From Prostheceraeus crozeri (taxonomy: Eukaryota > Platyhelminthes > Polycladida > Euryleptidae): a DNA stretch of 64,000 bases. Below are positions 1 through 11,930 of this stretch, one piece after another. Position 1 is the stretch's first letter, and each line of letters starts with the position of its first letter. Position numbers and translations under genes: made by a program. The notes beneath the pieces are model-generated. The model was not told the origin of the DNA. It worked only from the letters and a program-made list of their open reading frames with translations, and ran no database searches. The stretch lies in NCBI GenBank assembly GCA_907163375.1, contig CAJQUW010000578.1, positions 682,001-746,000 of the forward strand, in the 5' to 3' direction.

Positions 1-193
1 AAGGAGCAAGTTGACTAATTCTGTGATGTGCCATTTCGATATTAAGGACATGATTCTTCCTTTCTAGGAAACCGAAGCGCGCAGATGAATCGAATTCTGT
101 GATTATAACAGATAATGCATGGATTTCTTCGGTCATTATTTGTCACAATAACCTCGAGCCTTCAGCTCTCGGTAATTATAGCGAATAATGACC

Positions 194-430
194 TCAAATA
201 TATGCATTATCTATTCCATAATCACCTTGTTTATTGGACATTTGCCACAGATTTAGAGGACAAGCTATTCTATGAATCCAGCGGGCAAGAAGATCGAAGA
301 AATCCTCGTCCTCTTCGTGGCCTCGGATTTCTACATTTTCTTGCCCTTCTGGCTTAATGGAAAACATTTCTTCTTCAGAGATCGACTTGTCCTTCCAAGA
401 TACATCTACACGTGCATTTGAACATGTAGA
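194..430 (-). CDS. Candidate terminal exon, acidic tail (copy A)
   Basis: An open frame of 78 codons on the minus strand ends in TGA at 194-196. The peptide is strongly acidic in the middle (a stretch reading EEDEDFFDLL) and ends in DNAYI. Copy B has the same frame at 14884-15120 with few changes (Ile to Met, Gly to Glu), some of them silent. A plus-strand frame overlaps it, but the minus reading has the more protein-like composition. No family is recognised, and the 5' limit is probably a splice acceptor that I cannot place. Confidence 0.3.
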   Translation of the reverse strand, partial: STCSNARVDVSWKDKSISEEEMFSIKPEGQENVEIRGHEEDEDFFDLLARWIHRIACPLNLWQMSNKQGDYGIDNAYI

Positions 431-698
431 TCACTTGGGAACATAGAAATTAACAATACCATAGAAAGTCCTAAAATGGAAATTGCATGAAAATTATTGC
501 AAACGACGGGGGAACGTAGTAGGGGTGAAACGCAAATTGTGCGAGCTGGCTTTCATGTTTTCTGATTGGCATTTACGAGCGTATAATTACCAAGCCAATT
601 TGTAATCTGTATTGTTGCCCCTTGTCCAAAGATCATGTACACGGGGAATACTGAATCTAAAAAATACTCCGCCCACAGGATGACAAAGAAGGAAATCC
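406..698 (-). pseudogene. Membrane-protein-like segment with stop (copy A)
   Basis: Copy A equivalent of the segment at 15096-15387. The first hydrophobic stretch and the GQGATIQITNW motif are intact, but a TGA replaces the tryptophan codon found in copy B shortly after, so the second hydrophobic stretch would not be made. Likely a decayed duplicate if the segment was ever coding. Confidence 0.3.
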
Positions 699-1275
699 TG
701 TAAAACGTTCTGTACGTTTGTCATTTTGAAATATCGCTCCTATAATCTATCAAGAGTATAATCAGACACATATGCAACTTGCATTGTCGATTTCCAGAAC
801 ATGCATTACTCCAGTTTGAAATGAGAGGTCAATAAATCTTAGAGTATTCATCTGTTCACTATATTTGAACAATTTTCAAATCCTTTGCATGCTTTCGAAT
901 ATGAGCCTCCAAAATATCATCACACTATATCACATAAGTCAATGGTTAATTGAAAAGTTCCAGCGACATTTCATTTATGTGAGTAATGATTGTAGGTAAA
1001 GAAGCTTTCAATGTGCTTATTCCAGAAAAGCGCTAGGTTCCTTAACCGCTTGAAGGAGAAGTTGAACAATAATTAGAATTTTTATCTGTGAATTCTTGAG
1101 ATCTTTTCACAGCCAGTGCACCGACCACTTTCAATTATGACTTTGTGAACCAATTCTTAATTCGCATTCCAACATTAAAAAAATGGGAAAATAGTTGTCA
1201 ATGACTGCTACAAATAGACACAGTATATTAATCCATGGAATAGTAGGCTTATTCACATGAAACAATGCCACCATC

Positions 1276-1383
1276 TCACTTATAATTTTCAGCATTAAAA
1301 TCCTGTTATATGCTGTCAACAACTTACACAACCAACTTGACAAATAGTTTGTACATGATACAATGTTTTAGATCGAAGCAGAT
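1276..1383 (-). pseudogene. Short terminal exon with two stops (copy A)
   Basis: Aligned to 15965-16072, this copy has TAA where B has GAA and TAA where B has TCA, so the frame is broken twice within 36 codons. If the B and C versions are real exons, the gene in copy A is dead or lost this exon. Confidence 0.4.
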
Positions 1384-2132
1384 CTACAAACCATAGATTT
1401 TTCCATGTGCCATCATTGCACATAGGCAAGATATCAAACTTCCATTCTAGTGTACTATTATCTACTTCTATGCTTGGTAAGGTTCAGGTAGAGGATCTTT
1501 GAGTGCAGCCGACGGGACCCGTTTTGTCTTGAACACAATTATCGGCTTGACTGACAGGTACGTCTTCAATATATCATTGATCCTGCGCTTCAGATAGGTA
1601 AAAGTTCTCCTATATTGTTCTTTATTTATGAATAGTAGTGTCCATTTATTTGCACTTTAACTTTATTTCTTCTTGCTCTTTATTAGTTCAACGTTAAGTG
1701 CGACATAAGTATTCATCCTTTTCTCGCAAAAAGCTGTTTTTTAATGCCATGTTTTTTAATGTACAATGATGTAATTGATGGTCACATGATGGATAATTAA
1801 TTCATCTCATCGAAACTTTCAATGCTGCATTCAGTTATACAAGCTTGACAGTTATGCTCTTGTTGCTGGACAGAAAATATCATCGCAATTGTTTTTTGGC
1901 GCCATTTCTGGATACTTCAATTGTGTTTGATCAACAACTGTGATGCTGATGCCATTCTGAAGATCTGATGCTCTGAATTCAAGTCAAAAATCACGACTTT
2001 GACTTCTGCAGCTATAAATCAACGATGGAAAGAAGATATGCCCATTCATATCAATTTTTAGTAATGTGTAAAGCAATATAGGACGGGTAAAGAAGATAAA
2101 CATTATGGCATCTAAAGTGACAACACGCTAAT

Positions 2133-2360
2133 TTACGGAGGAGAAATTATATGGATCCGAGTAGCTTGAAATCTGAGAATAAGCTCCTGAATGATGCGAC
2201 ACATAAGAGTTACGTTGAAGCACGTGTGTGGAAAAGCACGGTGACTTTCATATTCGTAAACTGGAGAGGAAGAAGTATGAGCTGCCAACGAAGGCCTATC
2301 GTGCCACAGATGTCGGGCATTCTCATCCGGAACAAATATGACCGGCCTATTTCTTGCCAC
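2133..2360 (-). other. Shared unassigned open frames (copies A and B)
   Basis: Both strands are open here in copy A (plus 2151-2471) and in copy B (16812-17135). The minus frame (75 residues, containing PVIFVPDEN) differs by only two residues between A and B. Neither strand has a recognisable domain, and two recent copies cannot separate coding from noncoding by conservation. Listed as possible exon material only. Confidence 0.15.
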
Positions 2361-3602
2361 TCGCTCGGTCTTCCATTAATAATGCTGTTGCGTCAATTTC
2401 CAAATGTAGTCGTGCAAGTTTCAATAATCTACGACCTGTCAAACAAGATTTCCCGAAAAGATATTCCTTAATTCAGTCAGAAGTGTAATGAATTCTAGTT
2501 TCCCCCCTGATCGTAATTTTGATTGTAGGCCTAAGTCGAGTACTGCATCAACATTGAATTCTATACATGATCGCATTACAAAGCCCTTGGATCCGCCTGC
2601 TTCATTGCTGCACAGTCCACGTAATATACATGTCCTACAGTTGAATTCTAGAATTCTTGAATCCGCCTGTCTGACGCATCACCGTCTTCAAACAATTGTA
2701 ACTTGTACACAATGACACATTCATATCTACCTTGGGAAGTCGTAGTAGAGAAGGAAGCAAATTGACTGAATGAATTAACTGCGATCTGCGTCTCCCTAAA
2801 TACTCGTCAAGCGAAATGTTATTGGATAAACCGATTGGCCAATGAGAGACAAGCTAGCCGGGGGTGCAGTGTTCTGAAAATGTTTCTAAGTTCGAAAATC
2901 AAGTTTTAAAAATTTTCATTTTTGCTTGGGAAAATAACTAAGAAAATTTTCGAGGTTGATGCTGGTGGCTTATACCACTCCACGGCGGAATAATTTAGTG
3001 TCGCTTTCCTGACCTGTCATTAAATCTGTATTTGAAAAGGCTTCGGCCGACATTTTGTGCGTGATAACACATGTTCCAGCTGAACAAACCCGTTTTCCTG
3101 ATCTAAGCCTGCATAGCTCGATGGCACCGCTGATTGAAGAACTATTCTCAGCGACATCGAAGACGGTCTTTATAGAACTTCAATAATACCTGTAGTAGGC
3201 GGCCTTATGTACGGTAAAAATGCTTCAAAATTTGCAAACATCTCATCACATTCTGTCGTGTTTGATGAGTTCTAGCATCTGAATATAGCAAATCTTTCAA
3301 GTGCGATGCTGTATGTGATTGAAGTCCAGCTGATAAGTTCTACATGTTTTTATCTACTTATTCCGTACCGCTAGCTCGGTATATATAGAAAGAAAAAGAG
3401 CGTGAGACTTTAATAGTGTTGAAATAAAAACTTTGTTCAAAAATAAAATGTGACCCTTTTAGAACTGTCAGCAAATGCTTTAGTGTTCAACGTGAAATAT
3501 TAGCAGAGTTAAGTATGATGAAGTCAACAAATTGGAATTCAGATTGATCAAAGGACATAATGCATCTTGCTTATATGAAGGTGAGATATTGAACTTATCA
3601 GG

Positions 3603-4463
3603 TCATGGGATTAACATTCTTTGGGAGACTTTTGACGTATCGTTGCACTCTTTAAGAAAATCTCCAAGATTTCGTGAATCGCAGGTAGGATAGTTTGATA
3701 GCTTGTAATCCATCAGCCAGTGCAGGCTACAGCTGCATCTCAATGGATTAAATAACAAATCCACTTTCCTCAAATTTTCTAAAGTGTTATTAAAAGCGTC
3801 CTTTGAAATAGTCTTCAAATCATTTACCATCAGAGAGATAGTTTCCAATTTTGTCATTCCGCTTAAGGATAGGCTGGCTAATCGACTAATTTTGCATCTG
3901 TAGAGAACAAGACGCTTTAAGCTCTTTAACTGAGAGAAAAATAACGGAGGAATGTCACCGAGAGGATTTTCTCCTAAAGTCAAATCTTCTAGACGTGGCA
4001 GATACCTTAATGAATGTGAAGGAAATCCATTCCCAATTTTTAATTTGTTTCTATGAAGAAATAGCTCTTTCAAGCGAGTTAATGATCGAAAGGCACCATC
4101 GTGGATTGACTGAATGTTGCACTTGGCTAAAGATAAGAAATCAATTGAGCTCCAATCATGAAATGCGTCATCTTTTAATCTGGTTATGTTGTGTGTAAAG
4201 CCCGTAAACCAGAGTTCATGGACACTTGCATCTGAAACTCCGATCGGGTAACGAGAAACTCGCTTGGGAATGTCCGTTAATGAGCCTGTGTCTGGATTGT
4301 GTGATCTGCACTCGACATCCCAACTGCACCCAAAAGTTGTGTAGGTGCAGAGTTTACCAAGGTTAAATTCACGATACTTGTCGTGACGTGGCTTGCATTT
4401 TGAACATGATTCGCAGGTGATGATCGCTTGAAAAACAATAACCAGACAAATAAAAGTTGACAT
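3603..4463 (-). CDS. Secreted leucine-rich-repeat protein (copy A)
   Basis: An intact intronless frame of 286 residues. Residues 1-19 form a signal peptide; residues 20-55 are a cysteine-bearing N-terminal cap; about 80-238 hold five to six LRRs of the LxxLxLxxN type; 239-275 form a C-terminal LRR cap with cysteines at 243, 245, 261 and 273. There is no transmembrane segment, so the product is predicted secreted. The LRR core is collinear with that of the LRR-Ig protein at 45489-47339, including a shared NPLGxIP motif. Proteins of this build usually bind ligands on the concave beta-sheet face. A near-identical gene sits at 31250-32110. The ATG gives the signal peptide directly, supporting this start. 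Possible recognition molecule, but the ligand is unknown and it is not a demonstrated VLR. Confidence 0.9.
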   Translation of the reverse strand: MSTFICLVIVFQAIITCESCSKCKPRHDKYREFNLGKLCTYTTFGCSWDVECRSHNPDTGSLTDIPKRVSRYPIGVSDASVHELWFTGFTHNITRLKDDAFHDWSSIDFLSLAKCNIQSIHDGAFRSLTRLKELFLHRNKLKIGNGFPSHSLRYLPRLEDLTLGENPLGDIPPLFFSQLKSLKRLVLYRCKISRLASLSLSGMTKLETISLMVNDLKTISKDAFNNTLENLRKVDLLFNPLRCSCSLHWLMDYKLSNYPTCDSRNLGDFLKECNDTSKVSQRMLIP

Positions 4464-4595
4464 AATTCTTCTGTTGTTGATAGTAGGAGTCAGTGTATGG
4501 AGCTACGATGTCAGAGTGCAGATTTGGATGTCACAGCTCTCTTAGAAAGACAGCAATTCAAAATTGAAATTACTGTCGGATGATAGAAATCGTAG

Positions 4596-4802
4596 CTATG
4601 TTATTACAGAGACATCTATGATTGATAATATATCTAAGGGACAATCAACTCCCATAGCATGAGCTGGACTGGGGGCCGGTGACTTTGGTAGGCTTGATGA
4701 ATGAAGATATTGAGCATCTGGATAAAGCCATGGATCAAGCTGTAAACAACTCACTTCATTATCGTGTGATGCATTACAATCCAACAGAATTGACTGCTGC
4801 AC
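4596..4802 (-). other. Conserved short open frame upstream of LRR gene (A)
   Basis: A 68-codon minus-strand frame lies about 130 bases upstream of the LRR start codon; copy B has it at 32243-32449 with four replacements. It begins with GTG rather than ATG and has no recognised domain. It could be a 5' exon, an upstream frame or chance. No promoter element could be assigned with confidence. Confidence 0.15.
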
Positions 4803-5009
4803 ATTCTAATACGCCCACCCCAAATTGTCGGAAATGATCTATACAGTGTACACTTATACTATCGATGTTCAATTTCAAGTAAATTGTGACTTTCCATTCT
4901 CATCGATTTTCCCATTACTTGATCTAAATCCTCCCCCAATACAGATCATTTGGACAACTGGACTTTATTCAAGAATTCAATAGCAATGAAGAGATATAAT
5001 ATACATGAT

Positions 5010-5282
5010 TTATTTCAGGCTTTGAAGTATTCCAGCTTTCATAGAAGGAAAATCGATGACCATTTTGTCACATTGATACACGAATGTTTTCATATTCATC
5101 GAAGAAATTGAAGCGGATTTCGTAATCAACTTTATCTGCAGACGATTTTCTGATTTCATCTTCAATGGCCAATCACAATGCTGCTTTTTAAAACTGAGTA
5201 ACTTTATTGATTTCGATTGAACAAACAGTGTCTGAAAGAATAACAGCATAGATTGAACTCTTATACAGTATATGGGGCTCAA
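5010..5282 (-). other. Shared open frame of unknown nature (A and B)
   Basis: A 90-residue minus-strand frame, repeated in copy B at 34416-34688 with six replacements and no frame change. It is lysine- and serine-rich and matches no family I recognise. Kept at low confidence because A and B are too similar for conservation to be informative. Confidence 0.18.
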
Positions 5283-5518
5283 ATTGAACTCAATTGTTTC
5301 TATGACCCAAGTTGCGATTGTGTTTTGAATATGTGCCTGTCTGCGTCTATTATTTGATCAAGAGGATTCATGGCGTGACAATGATAGTTTGTGACTTTTG
5401 TCTTGGGTATTGACACATCCAGACGCTCATATTACATGAATCATTTTCGACAATTACAAGCAGTGTGTGAAAGAATAACCGCTTAGAATCTAGTGCGGTG
5501 TAGCGAACATATGTAAAG

Positions 5519-5755
5519 AATGACACAGAATTAGATTGTTAAAGCGCATCACTTGCTAGAAGTGCAAACTGATTCAAAGCGATGGTACATGCAGGAACTT
5601 ACTAAGCGAGCTTAATTTTTTAATGCCTCAGAGAGACAGAAAGAACAGTCCGTCACTTGCGGATTGCTGTGACTTCATTGAAACTGCTCCGATCGCCACG
5701 ATTTCTTCAGATTCAAAAAATTGAGATGATTGCAGACAAGTCTATTTTTCAAACA
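5519..5755. repeat. R1 repeat, copy 1
   Basis: First of five related stretches of about 240 bases sharing the block GATCGCCACGAT, a CTTCAGATTC motif and a CTAGAAGTGCAAA-like start. The others are at 7268-7510, 14188-14420, 34915-35150 and 38015-38250. Copies 1 and 2 differ strongly, so the family predates the A/B duplication. Confidence 0.6.
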
Positions 5756-5966
5756 GGAAAAATCTTAATCTAATTGGTAAAATTCATGAAATAGTTTTTT
5801 TAAGTTATTTTTCTTTATGTAATGATGCCATGGATTGGTAAAATTTTTAAAACTTTAAATTTCTGATAATGTCCCTGATAAGATGTTGTAAAACATCTTA
5901 TCGAACAATAGACCATGCCAATTAATGACGGCATTAACAAGAAGACAGTTAAGAATTATTGCAATA

Positions 5967-6257
5967 TCAATGAGTTATCATAATGCGGTGAATATTCTCT
6001 TTTGTGATACTTTGTCTTCGGTCACTTTGTAGCATCACTTTGTAGCCAATGAAGGAACTCTCTACATCCGCTAACACAACCGAACAGAAGCTCAAAATTG
6101 AGATGTCATTGGGAGTCACACGGTCAGCAAAGCCTCCGCATAGAATGTTTGACGGATGTAATTTTGAAGGCTGGATTCTTTGTAAATGTCCAACTTCGTT
6201 TGTAGCTTCTCTCCAGTGGCAACTGAAATATTGTTCTCGTTTCCTCGTATCTACCAT
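5967..6257 (-). other. Conserved open frame with in-frame indel (A)
   Basis: A minus-strand frame of 96 residues; copy B (35362-35649) has 95, differing by one replacement and a one-residue in-frame indel (KVMLQSD against KVMLSD). An in-frame length change is mild support for coding. A plus-strand frame at 6049-6303 overlaps it, so the coding strand is not certain. No domain recognised. Confidence 0.25.
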
Positions 6258-7267
6258 TATTTGGCATCAATCAAAGACAAGCGTTGAGTCTCCGGTCATT
6301 TGATGGAAGCAAGCAGAAAAGAGAGATTGCCGTGGATGTTGCACGTTTCATTGAAGGCTTACTTGCTGTAGCTTGGGCTCGTGAGAAGGATGCAGCTTCG
6401 GATGAGCCCAATGAATGGCATAAAAGGAATCTCCAACCAAGTGCCCCATCGAGTAACAACGGGATTCGGAGGGGGCGGCAAATCAGGAAAAGCATGTGAT
6501 AGACAGCTATCATGGAATTCTAATTGGTTGAAAACTGGCCAATAGAAATCCATCGACCTGCCAGCTCGAATATTGCCTACATAGTTACATAGGTAAATGT
6601 CCAACTTCGTCACATAAACAGCAACGTGTTGATTGGAATGTCCTTATACTGTTTTGAAATTGACACATAAACCACTAGAAGCCAATGCTACTCTACAGCA
6701 CTAAATCCACTTGTCACAGTGATGTCATAATGAGGAAACTCACTTCGATGGACTCGGCTAGATCTGAGAAGGAGGACCACAACTTGTAGGTGATGAGCGG
6801 CTCTGCTAGTCGACGAAGGAAGAGCTTGATACATCCACACACAGCATGAATGTCATCCATTGATGCAAGACTAGGAAACGGCGGCCGACCACGGAGGAAT
6901 CTGTCCAGCAGATCTGAAAATCATCGAGAAACCGTGTTCACATCCATCACAGTTTCATCACAGACAGATATTAGAACGATAATAGAGCAAAGAATATCAT
7001 CTTCTTTACTGTCATGTATTACAGCAGGTCAGTTGCTCAGTCAAGAATCATGATGGAAATGCCTCCTTTGTACTGAGCTGATTGTAGCGGCCCGAGACAT
7101 CCTAGGTGATGAAAATGTGAGTCTTTTAACTTACAAATGCTTTCAATGATTTATCCAGGAATGGCCTCAATGTATCAAATGTATCATTCTTGGGAATAGC
7201 TGCGTCACGACCAGCAGTCGGCTCACAGCAGTACAGACGCCTGTATGAGCTGCCTTCGAAAGCTGTT

Positions 7268-7510
7268 CATACCGCAGAATCAGATTGTTTAACCGTATCA
7301 CTTTACTAGAAGTACAAATTGATTCAAAACGATGGCAAATCCAGGAAGTTACTAAGTAGGGAGAAAAAAATTTCAACAACCTTGCAGAGATAGGAAAAAT
7401 AGTCATGCGCCGCTTGTGGATTGCTGTGAATTCCTTCAGAATGGTCCAATCGCCACGATTCCTTCAGATTCGAAGAATTCAGATCATTGCGCAGATAATG
7501 ATCTGGATAA
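7268..7510. repeat. R1 repeat, copy 2
   Basis: Diverged relative of 5519-5755, with the same order of motifs and a further shared tail (GTCTAATTCTGTG near 7785) that also occurs after copy 3. Confidence 0.6.
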
Positions 7511-7939
7511 TGTTGGTCCTTTCATCATTATTATAACAGTTAACAGGCACACAAACAAAATGTTGACAAACTTCTCTGTAGAACTTGATGTCGTCTGTGT
7601 CTTTTTGCTGTGTGATCCGATTGATAACAGTCACTGAAACTTTGCACAATTTGGCGTGTTCAATGTTGAACTGGCTGCTCATTGTTGGACTTCTATGCTA
7701 TTATGTCACAGATTGTGGCATTTCATGGGCATTACATGTTCGAATGCTTCCTTTCTACTCAAACAGAAGAAGAGACGACCTGTCTAATTCTGTGGAGTTA
7801 CAGGGTGTCCCGAAATTGCGCAGTTTTTTATTTTGTCGTGAAAACGAGCGCCTTCACGCTCAAAGATGATATTGATGCAGAAAAAGTGAACACAATATCA
7901 TAGGTTTTTTAGTTTTTAAAGCAACTATTACTAAACTAG

Positions 7940-8189
7940 CTATTTAAAACAACAGCTCTGACACGCAACTGGCGGCGGTCGGATATCAAGTGCTCTCGTC
8001 GATTTACGCAAATTGTGTCGTTGTTCGGCGTCCATTTTGTGGAAAATTGATATCATCGGACTCTTCTCGTTCTCACTGAAATCATCATCGGTGTTTTGTG
8101 TGGATATATAATCTATCTTCACCGTTATTTGGGAATTCTCCTTCGTGCCTGATTTGTATTCACTTCGCGACCGTTTCGTGACATTGTAA
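7940..8189 (-). CDS. Candidate terminal exon, charged tail (copy A)
   Basis: After an acceptor-like AACAG at about 8190-8194, the minus strand is open for 82 codons to TAA. The peptide is hydrophilic, contains NTDDDFSENEKSP and ends VACQSCCFK, resembling a cytoplasmic or disordered C-terminus. Copy B (38683-38932) is open over the same span with two conservative replacements. The open frame continues upstream in copy A, but there it overlaps a tRNA-like sequence, so the exon probably starts near 8189. Family unknown. Confidence 0.38.
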
Positions 8190-8228
8190 CTGTTTGATGT
8201 GCAAACTTGTTCTGGATATCGGATATAA

Positions 8229-8290
8229 GGCAATGTTGAAAAGTGCTGTCTGCAATACCTGTTGGTCGGTGTTCGATTCCGGTTGAAGTG
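8229..8290 (+). other. tRNA-like sequence, truncated (copy A)
   Basis: Contains a good B-box match (GGTGTTCGATTCC) and part of an A-box region, collinear with the longer version at 39012-39085 in copy B. It sits just upstream of an ORF1-like frame. Probably a tRNA-derived SINE head or a LINE promoter relic, not a working tRNA gene. Confidence 0.35.
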
Positions 8291-8300
8291 ACTAAATTTT

Positions 8301-8996
8301 GTGGAAATTCTCATCAGTCGCATTACTTTTATGACGACAAACACAAACATTTTCACTCTCTCTGATGAAGAATTGCACCAGCGAAAGAATTCAATAGCAA
8401 AGAAGGAGTTGATAGAGGCATTTATTCAAGTGAGATCTCAGAAGCAAGCCAAACCAGCCGAAATCAACGTTGACATAAATGCTTTATCGACGATGCTTGA
8501 AAGCAAAGTGAAAGAGAAGTTGGGCCCTTTCCTACAACAACTGTGAGCTATGTCAAAAGAAAATAAGGAAATGAAACAGAAATGTCAGACAGACAACATT
8601 TCCTCTTTTAGAACAATCATCTACGGAAAATATGGAATGCGTGTTGCAAGAATCACTACTGCGTTTCAGAAAAGAAAGAAGGGAATTATTTGTGGAGTTG
8701 AACAAGATTCAAGTGATGTGCTACAAGAAATGACAAAAAGCAATGTATTTGAATCTGTTGAGGCGTCCACAAATGATTTCGAGAAAATTCAACATTGCAT
8801 TGACAAACTTTGTGATGGGAAACAGCGACTTTTGCTGGTTCAGTTGAAATCAGTGGAAACCACATTCGTAGGACTGCAAAGAAGCTACGCAATAGTCCAA
8901 ACTTTGGCCATATTTACGGCCTACATCAACATTGATAAAACACGTATGCAGCAAGAAAACGACAAAGTTATGGTAGAAGTACTTCAAAACAGGTGA
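8301..8996 (+). pseudogene. LINE ORF1-like coiled-coil relic (copy A)
   Basis: Two plus-strand frames in the same phase are separated by one TGA at 8544-8546. The N-terminal part is Lys/Glu-rich and coiled-coil-like (KKELIEAFIQ, then SKVKEKLGPFLQQL, then SKENKEMKQK). A second reading frame further on also gives coiled-coil-like sequence, so at least one frameshift is likely. About 650 bases on, LINE reverse transcriptase begins. This arrangement resembles ORF1 of CR1- or L2-type LINEs. No zinc knuckle seen; assignment tentative. Confidence 0.4.
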
Positions 8997-9639
8997 AATA
9001 ATGGGAAAGACGTTGTACAAAGGCAGAATGGTGTTGTGGGAAGACATCAACAATTTTCGACGTCACTTTTAAATGATCATGGTTTGAACATTGCAAGCGT
9101 GGAGTCTCTGAAATATGCTCCCACCAACTCGAGCGACCAAGTCAACTGGGAGAGGTCAGCAAAAGTTGTCAAATCTCACTCTCCTTCTATATTCATGTGT
9201 AATCTTCAATTCTTGGGCTCCAAATATGATGAACTTTCAGTTTTTACTCATCCTTTCAACACCCATGCGCCGATATAGTTTTCATCGCCGGCGGCGTTTA
9301 TCGGCGTACAATGTCCTACACTTGAATTCTAGCAAAGTGAAAATGTCATAGCTTGACCGATCGATGCCCATACAAGCTTATTCACCGACAACTTTGTTCC
9401 TGTCAGAATGTAGGGCTACTCTCTTGGTTATACCCAACTAGAAATTATATTCGGACTTTTCCTCAGGAACAAACGATATGTTCCTAAGTTTCAGTTAGAA
9501 ATGCAGTGCAGACAGTTAATCCATAAAATAAAGCGAAAAATGTCTCCGCCGGCGCGATGCCGAAGAAGTAACCGGTGGCGCAGGGGTCTAATTCCATCCC
9601 GTATGACATCCTCCTCAATAAGCTAATTGTAAGTCAATA

Positions 9640-10832
9640 AGTTTGACTTACAATCCGACTTTGTTGTCTGGATGCACGCGTTTTTGTGACAGAAATACTC
9701 GGCCCATTTCTCTGCTGCCGATGCCTGCTCGCATATATGAACGTGAATTTTTCAAGAGATTGGACCACAATTTTCCCAAGCATGATCCAATGCAATTTGC
9801 TTATCGACGTGGTAGCTCTACGGCATGTGCACTTATTCAAGTAACTCAACTTATCTCAAATTCCCTGTCTAACCCTGGCAATGTGGCATGTCATCTTCTC
9901 TCCATAGATATGGAGAAGGGATTTGATCGACTATCCCATCGTCTCATGATTGAGAAGATGCTTCAAGACTGCTTCGATCCTTTTCTGAGAGTTTTTGTCA
10001 CAAATTACTTGACGGATCGTTTCCAAAGAGTGAGGTGGTCGTCATGCCTCAGTGGTTTGCAGATAATTGTAAGCGGTATTCCTCAGGGATCATCAGCTGG
10101 CCCCTACCTCTTCAAGTACTTCGTTTCAGACTTACAGTTCCATGGTGAAAGCTGCATTATTGTCAAATATGCCGATGACATAATCGTATGTGGGGCTGTT
10201 CATGAAAACTGTAATCAAAATCCAGCTCGGGATTCCGTTGATTATGTTGAAAGTTGGATGACAGCTAATAACATGAACATCAATGTGTCAAAGTGTCAGC
10301 AGATGATGGTTGGTCTATCCTCGCATTCAACTATTAACCTAGCACAACGGGAATTAGATGGCTTTCTGTCAGTGGCTCAAATGAGACTACTCGGGATAAT
10401 GTTTGATCGAAGACTTTCTTGGTGCAACCACGTTGAGACAATTGCTAGGAGAGCGACCACACAATTGTATGTCTTGAGGCATCTAAAGCCATTTTTCAGT
10501 AAGGATGAGTTGGTTTCTATATATAATGCATGTGTCAGAAATCTGCTCGAATACTGCGCGCCTCTGTTTGTCGGTCTGCGTTTGACTCAATCGGACTTAC
10601 TGGAGACAGTTCAGTGAAGATCTCACCGCATCATTTGCGGATCAAGCCGATGTGGTTATGATTCATTCGTCCCCCTTGATTACCGGCGCACGATACTTGG
10701 CTGGAAATTATTTCTGACTATATTACACGATATGAATCACCCTCTACACCATCTTGTGTTGCCAGTGCTCACCCATTTGAAAAAGTTCAGACTTCCGCTA
10801 TGCTCAAATACATTGATGAATAGATCTTTCAA
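9640..10832 (+). mobile_element. LINE reverse-transcriptase fragment (copy A)
   Basis: The frame 9643-10617 covers RT from the RPISLLP motif through SIDMEKGFDRL (motif A Asp), GIPQGSSAGPYLF (motif B), and KYADD (motif C), then the thumb. The endonuclease and RT start are missing. The frame ends at a TGA where copy B has CGA. The copy A sequence leaves the LINE at about 10832, so the 3' end is absent. Motif spacing suggests a jockey/CR1-like LINE; exact clade not assigned. Confidence 0.85.
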
Positions 10833-11218
10833 AATGACAACTCGGCCACATGGAAGAAAGGCTCCGTGCCTAATGTGCTTCCGAGTATAAACAACGTTCA
10901 TTTATTTATTTAATATATCAAAATCGGGCCGCTTCATTATGCCCGAGATCCATTCTTCTCGCCGAAGCAATTCATTTGTAATTTGTGGATGTAAACTTTA
11001 TAATTCTGGTGTGTCTCGTTGATTGTAGAAGGAAACTTCTTCCTTTTAGCTATCGTAACTTTTATGACCTTTTATGAACTTTCGTTACTTTTATGTTACC
11101 TCATTAGCTACTTTCGTTACCTCAAGTTTTGCCACCTAACATTAGATTGAAGGAGGCTAAGATACTAAGTGCTTTGAGATTGTTCGCTCTTTTCATGATG
11201 TAGAATCATTCTGTTAAG
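10833..11218. other. Gene-free stretch
   Basis: AT-rich sequence with a short imperfect tandem run of GAACTTTCGTTACTTTTATG-like words near 11050-11120. I see no gene or mobile element here. Confidence 0.5.
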
Positions 11219-11220
11219 TA

Positions 11221-11930
11221 CACCGTAAACTGTAAACAACCACTTATCGGACAATTTGTGAGCCACATCAGTATTTTGGCACTTACTGCGCAAACAAATT
11301 TCCTGCTTGTCCCACAATTTTTGTCTCATCGCACGAACTAATTTACATTATTGCGTTTACTGCCTATCATACATGTACTACTTATGACTAATATATACAC
11401 TTTTATTGAAATTGGATGGCATCCTTGATAATTTTCAATTATAGAATATACAATGTTGTAGATAAGTAGGGTTCTTTGTATACACCTTGAGGCATGGCAA
11501 TAACAGGTCTGGATATTTGACGTATTGATGCCATCTTTTAATTCTGTTTTTACAATGTTTTTTACAGCTTTTAAGGGTCTATATACTTCCCTAAAGTTGA
11601 CATTGACACAACGAACTTACAAAGTATCAGAGTTGCTCATAATGCGAGTGTGAATGAGTGAAGCAGAGTTAGAACCTATGTGATTAGGAGTCTCTACTTT
11701 CCATTAGCTGATATTGAATAGTTTGATCATATTTAAACACTTTTAATTTGAGAGACAATACTTCTAGAAAAGTAGACAGAATTGTCTGATATTTTGGTGA
11801 ATAATTGTCTCATCCTGCATGCTCTGAACAGCCACTTTTGGTTGTTCATTGTCGGATGCTGTCTGTTGCAATTGTCTGATCATTTGACTGTTGCAATTGT
11901 TTGATTTTTGGCTGTCTACAGTTTACCGTG
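11221..11930. mobile_element. MITE with CACNGTAAACTGTA ends, TA-flanked
   Basis: The left end CACCGTAAACTGTAAACAACC is matched in inverse by the right end, about 21 bases with three mismatches. TA lies on both sides (11219-11220 and 11931-11932), as expected for Tc1/mariner-type insertion. The interior (710 bases in total) has no coding capacity but repeats a GCAATTGTCTGAT-like word several times near the right end. Related ends occur at 17197-18197. Confidence 0.7.

Larger units (their letters stand above)
1..10832. repeat. Segmental duplication, copy A (left edge outside window)
   Basis: This stretch aligns almost base for base with copy B (14690-41447) once B's insertions are skipped. The first base matches about 14690, and the match runs through the LRR gene, the R1 repeats and a LINE, stopping inside the LINE at about 10832. 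Divergence by eye is a few percent. It keeps the empty sites of the hAT, Polinton-like and mariner insertions of copy B. Its left edge is beyond the window, so the true unit could be longer. Confidence 0.92.

Noticed and set aside
115-357. 80-residue plus-strand frame (104 residues in copy B)
   Set aside because: Overlaps a more protein-like minus-strand frame; differs in length between copies because of a stop.
3603-4463. Calling the LRR genes true variable lymphocyte receptors
   Set aside because: The genes are complete germline frames with no stalk, GPI signal or neighbouring cassette array; only the LRR-with-caps layout is shared.
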